Assembly: GCA_027295245.1 (NCBI GenBank)
Contig: JAPULF010000070.1
Coordinates: forward strand, 1 to 6,038
Direction: 5' to 3'
DNA from: Planctomycetota bacterium
Lineage (GTDB): Bacteria > Planctomycetota > Phycisphaerae > UBA1845 > UTPLA1
Length of the DNA: 6,038 nucleotides
The position numbers and the translations under genes are program-made. The number at the start of each line of letters is the position of its first letter. Positions within the stretch are counted from its first letter, which is position 1. Shown one piece after another: positions 5,191 through 6,038 of this stretch. Under the pieces are notes generated by a model. The model saw only the letters and a list, made by a program, of their open reading frames with translations, did no database searches and was not told where the DNA came from.

Positions 5191-6038
5191 ATGCAATCAG
5201 TCGAAGCGCCGGTGAGTGTAAAGGCTTCAGTCGCTCCGCCCGACACGGCGCCGCGGGATGAGATTGCCGATCCAGTCAAGCTGGAAAAGTGGGGGCGACG
5301 GTATCCTTACTATACGCGGCAACTCTTTGATCTATTTCGAGCGCACGTCCCGGAGGGTCATACGATCCTCGAGATCGGCAGCCAGTTGGGCGACCTCTTG
5401 GCATTGCTGAAGCCGTCCCAAGGCGTGGGCATCGACTCGCGCCTGCAGATCGTCGAAGCCGCCCGGAGACGTCACCCCGAGCTGACCTTCGAGCACGCCC
5501 ATCCGGAATCCTTCGATTTGGGAGGTCGGACGTTTGATTTCGTGATCATCTCGACCGTATTGGGAGACGCAAAGGACGTGCAACACGTTTTTCGTGCGAT
5601 TCGCGCGGCATGCCGTCCCGATACGCGCGTGATCATCGCCTATCATAATGCCCTGTGGGAGCCGCTCTTGCGGTTGGCGACGCGTTTGGGCATGCGCCGT
5701 CCGGTCGAAAAGCAGAACTGGCTGTCCATTCAGGACTTGCGAAATCTGGCGTTCCTTTCCGGCCTCGATGTGATTCGCGCGTCCGGCGAGGTGCTCATGC
5801 CCCTGCCGATACCGGTTCTGAGCGCGGTGTTGAATCGCATGTTGGTTCGATGCTGGCCGTGGTATCACTGCGGCTTGGTTCAATTGCTGATCGCAAAGCC
5901 GGTCTGCCCCCGGGTTGATCTCCGATCGCCCAAGGTAAGCGTCATCATTCCGACGCGTAACGAACGGGGCAACATCGAAGACGCCGTACGCCGTACCCCC
6001 AAGATGGGCGGCGGCACCGAAATCGTATTCGTCGACGG
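5191..6038 (+). CDS. Methyltransferase/GT2 glycosyltransferase fusion, C-terminus cut by window edge
   Basis: The 282 codons visible match the layout of the bifunctional class I SAM-dependent methyltransferase/glycosyltransferase family 2 proteins. After a Pro/Ala/Val-rich tail (1-28) comes the methyltransferase fold: ILEIGSQLGDLL (59-70, motif I), GVGIDSRLQIVEAARRRHPE (78-97), FDFVIISTVLGD (115-126) and RVIIAYHNALWEPLLRLA (146-163), the last being characteristic of this family. A moderately hydrophobic stretch (201-236) leads into a GT2 domain beginning PKVSVIIPTRNERGNIEDAV (247-266) and EIVFVDG (277 on), whose remainder is off the window. Motif I is unusual: the glycine loop normally reads G-x-G-x-G, here GSQLG with Gln at the middle Gly position. 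Family members probably modify a glycan or lipid-linked sugar; substrate unknown. It is transcribed divergently from the three-gene operon, from its own promoter. ATG 5191 is chosen for its binding site and promoter distance; ATG 5140 in frame is the alternative. Confidence 0.92.
   Translation, partial: MQSVEAPVSVKASVAPPDTAPRDEIADPVKLEKWGRRYPYYTRQLFDLFRAHVPEGHTILEIGSQLGDLLALLKPSQGVGIDSRLQIVEAARRRHPELTFEHAHPESFDLGGRTFDFVIISTVLGDAKDVQHVFRAIRAACRPDTRVIIAYHNALWEPLLRLATRLGMRRPVEKQNWLSIQDLRNLAFLSGLDVIRASGEVLMPLPIPVLSAVLNRMLVRCWPWYHCGLVQLLIAKPVCPRVDLRSPKVSVIIPTRNERGNIEDAVRRTPKMGGGTEIVFVD

Overview
The window is a slice of a surface-polysaccharide or glycan-assembly locus from a GC-rich bacterium. 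The only lineage clues are base composition and gene families that occur in several phyla (planctomycete-like and proteobacterial MAGs among others), so I do not name a phylum. There are no RNA genes, insertion sequences, CRISPR arrays or phage genes that I can support.

Layout. Bases 1-4545 hold three genes on the minus strand, tightly packed and read in the order: (1) an 854-residue two-headed glycosyltransferase (GT2 domain, uncharacterised middle region, GT4 domain; 4545-1981); (2) a 526-residue protein of unknown function with a well-formed short coiled coil (1984-404), whose start codon overlaps the upstream stop as ATGA; (3) a class I SAM-dependent methyltransferase (383 to the left edge, incomplete) that starts 20 bases after gene 2 ends and has a clear ribosome binding site. 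This looks like one transcript. Bases 4546-5190 are a long divergent spacer with no convincing gene. It carries a good sigma-70-type promoter pointing right, a weaker candidate pointing left, an 8-base inverted repeat whose right arm overlaps the leftward -35 box, and two small hairpins. From 5191 to the right edge runs an incomplete plus-strand gene for a fused methyltransferase/GT2 protein.

How they may work together (inference). The two-headed glycosyltransferase combines an inverting-type and a retaining-type family, so it could add two different sugars or linkages in succession to a growing glycan. The coiled-coil protein and the methyltransferase are probably made from the same message and may act on the same glycan, for example by methylating sugars or chain ends. 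The divergent methyltransferase-GT2 fusion would add a further sugar or lipid-linked sugar step. Points worth a second look are the unassigned domains of genes 1 and 2, the altered SAM-binding glycine loop in the fusion protein, and the structured divergent spacer.
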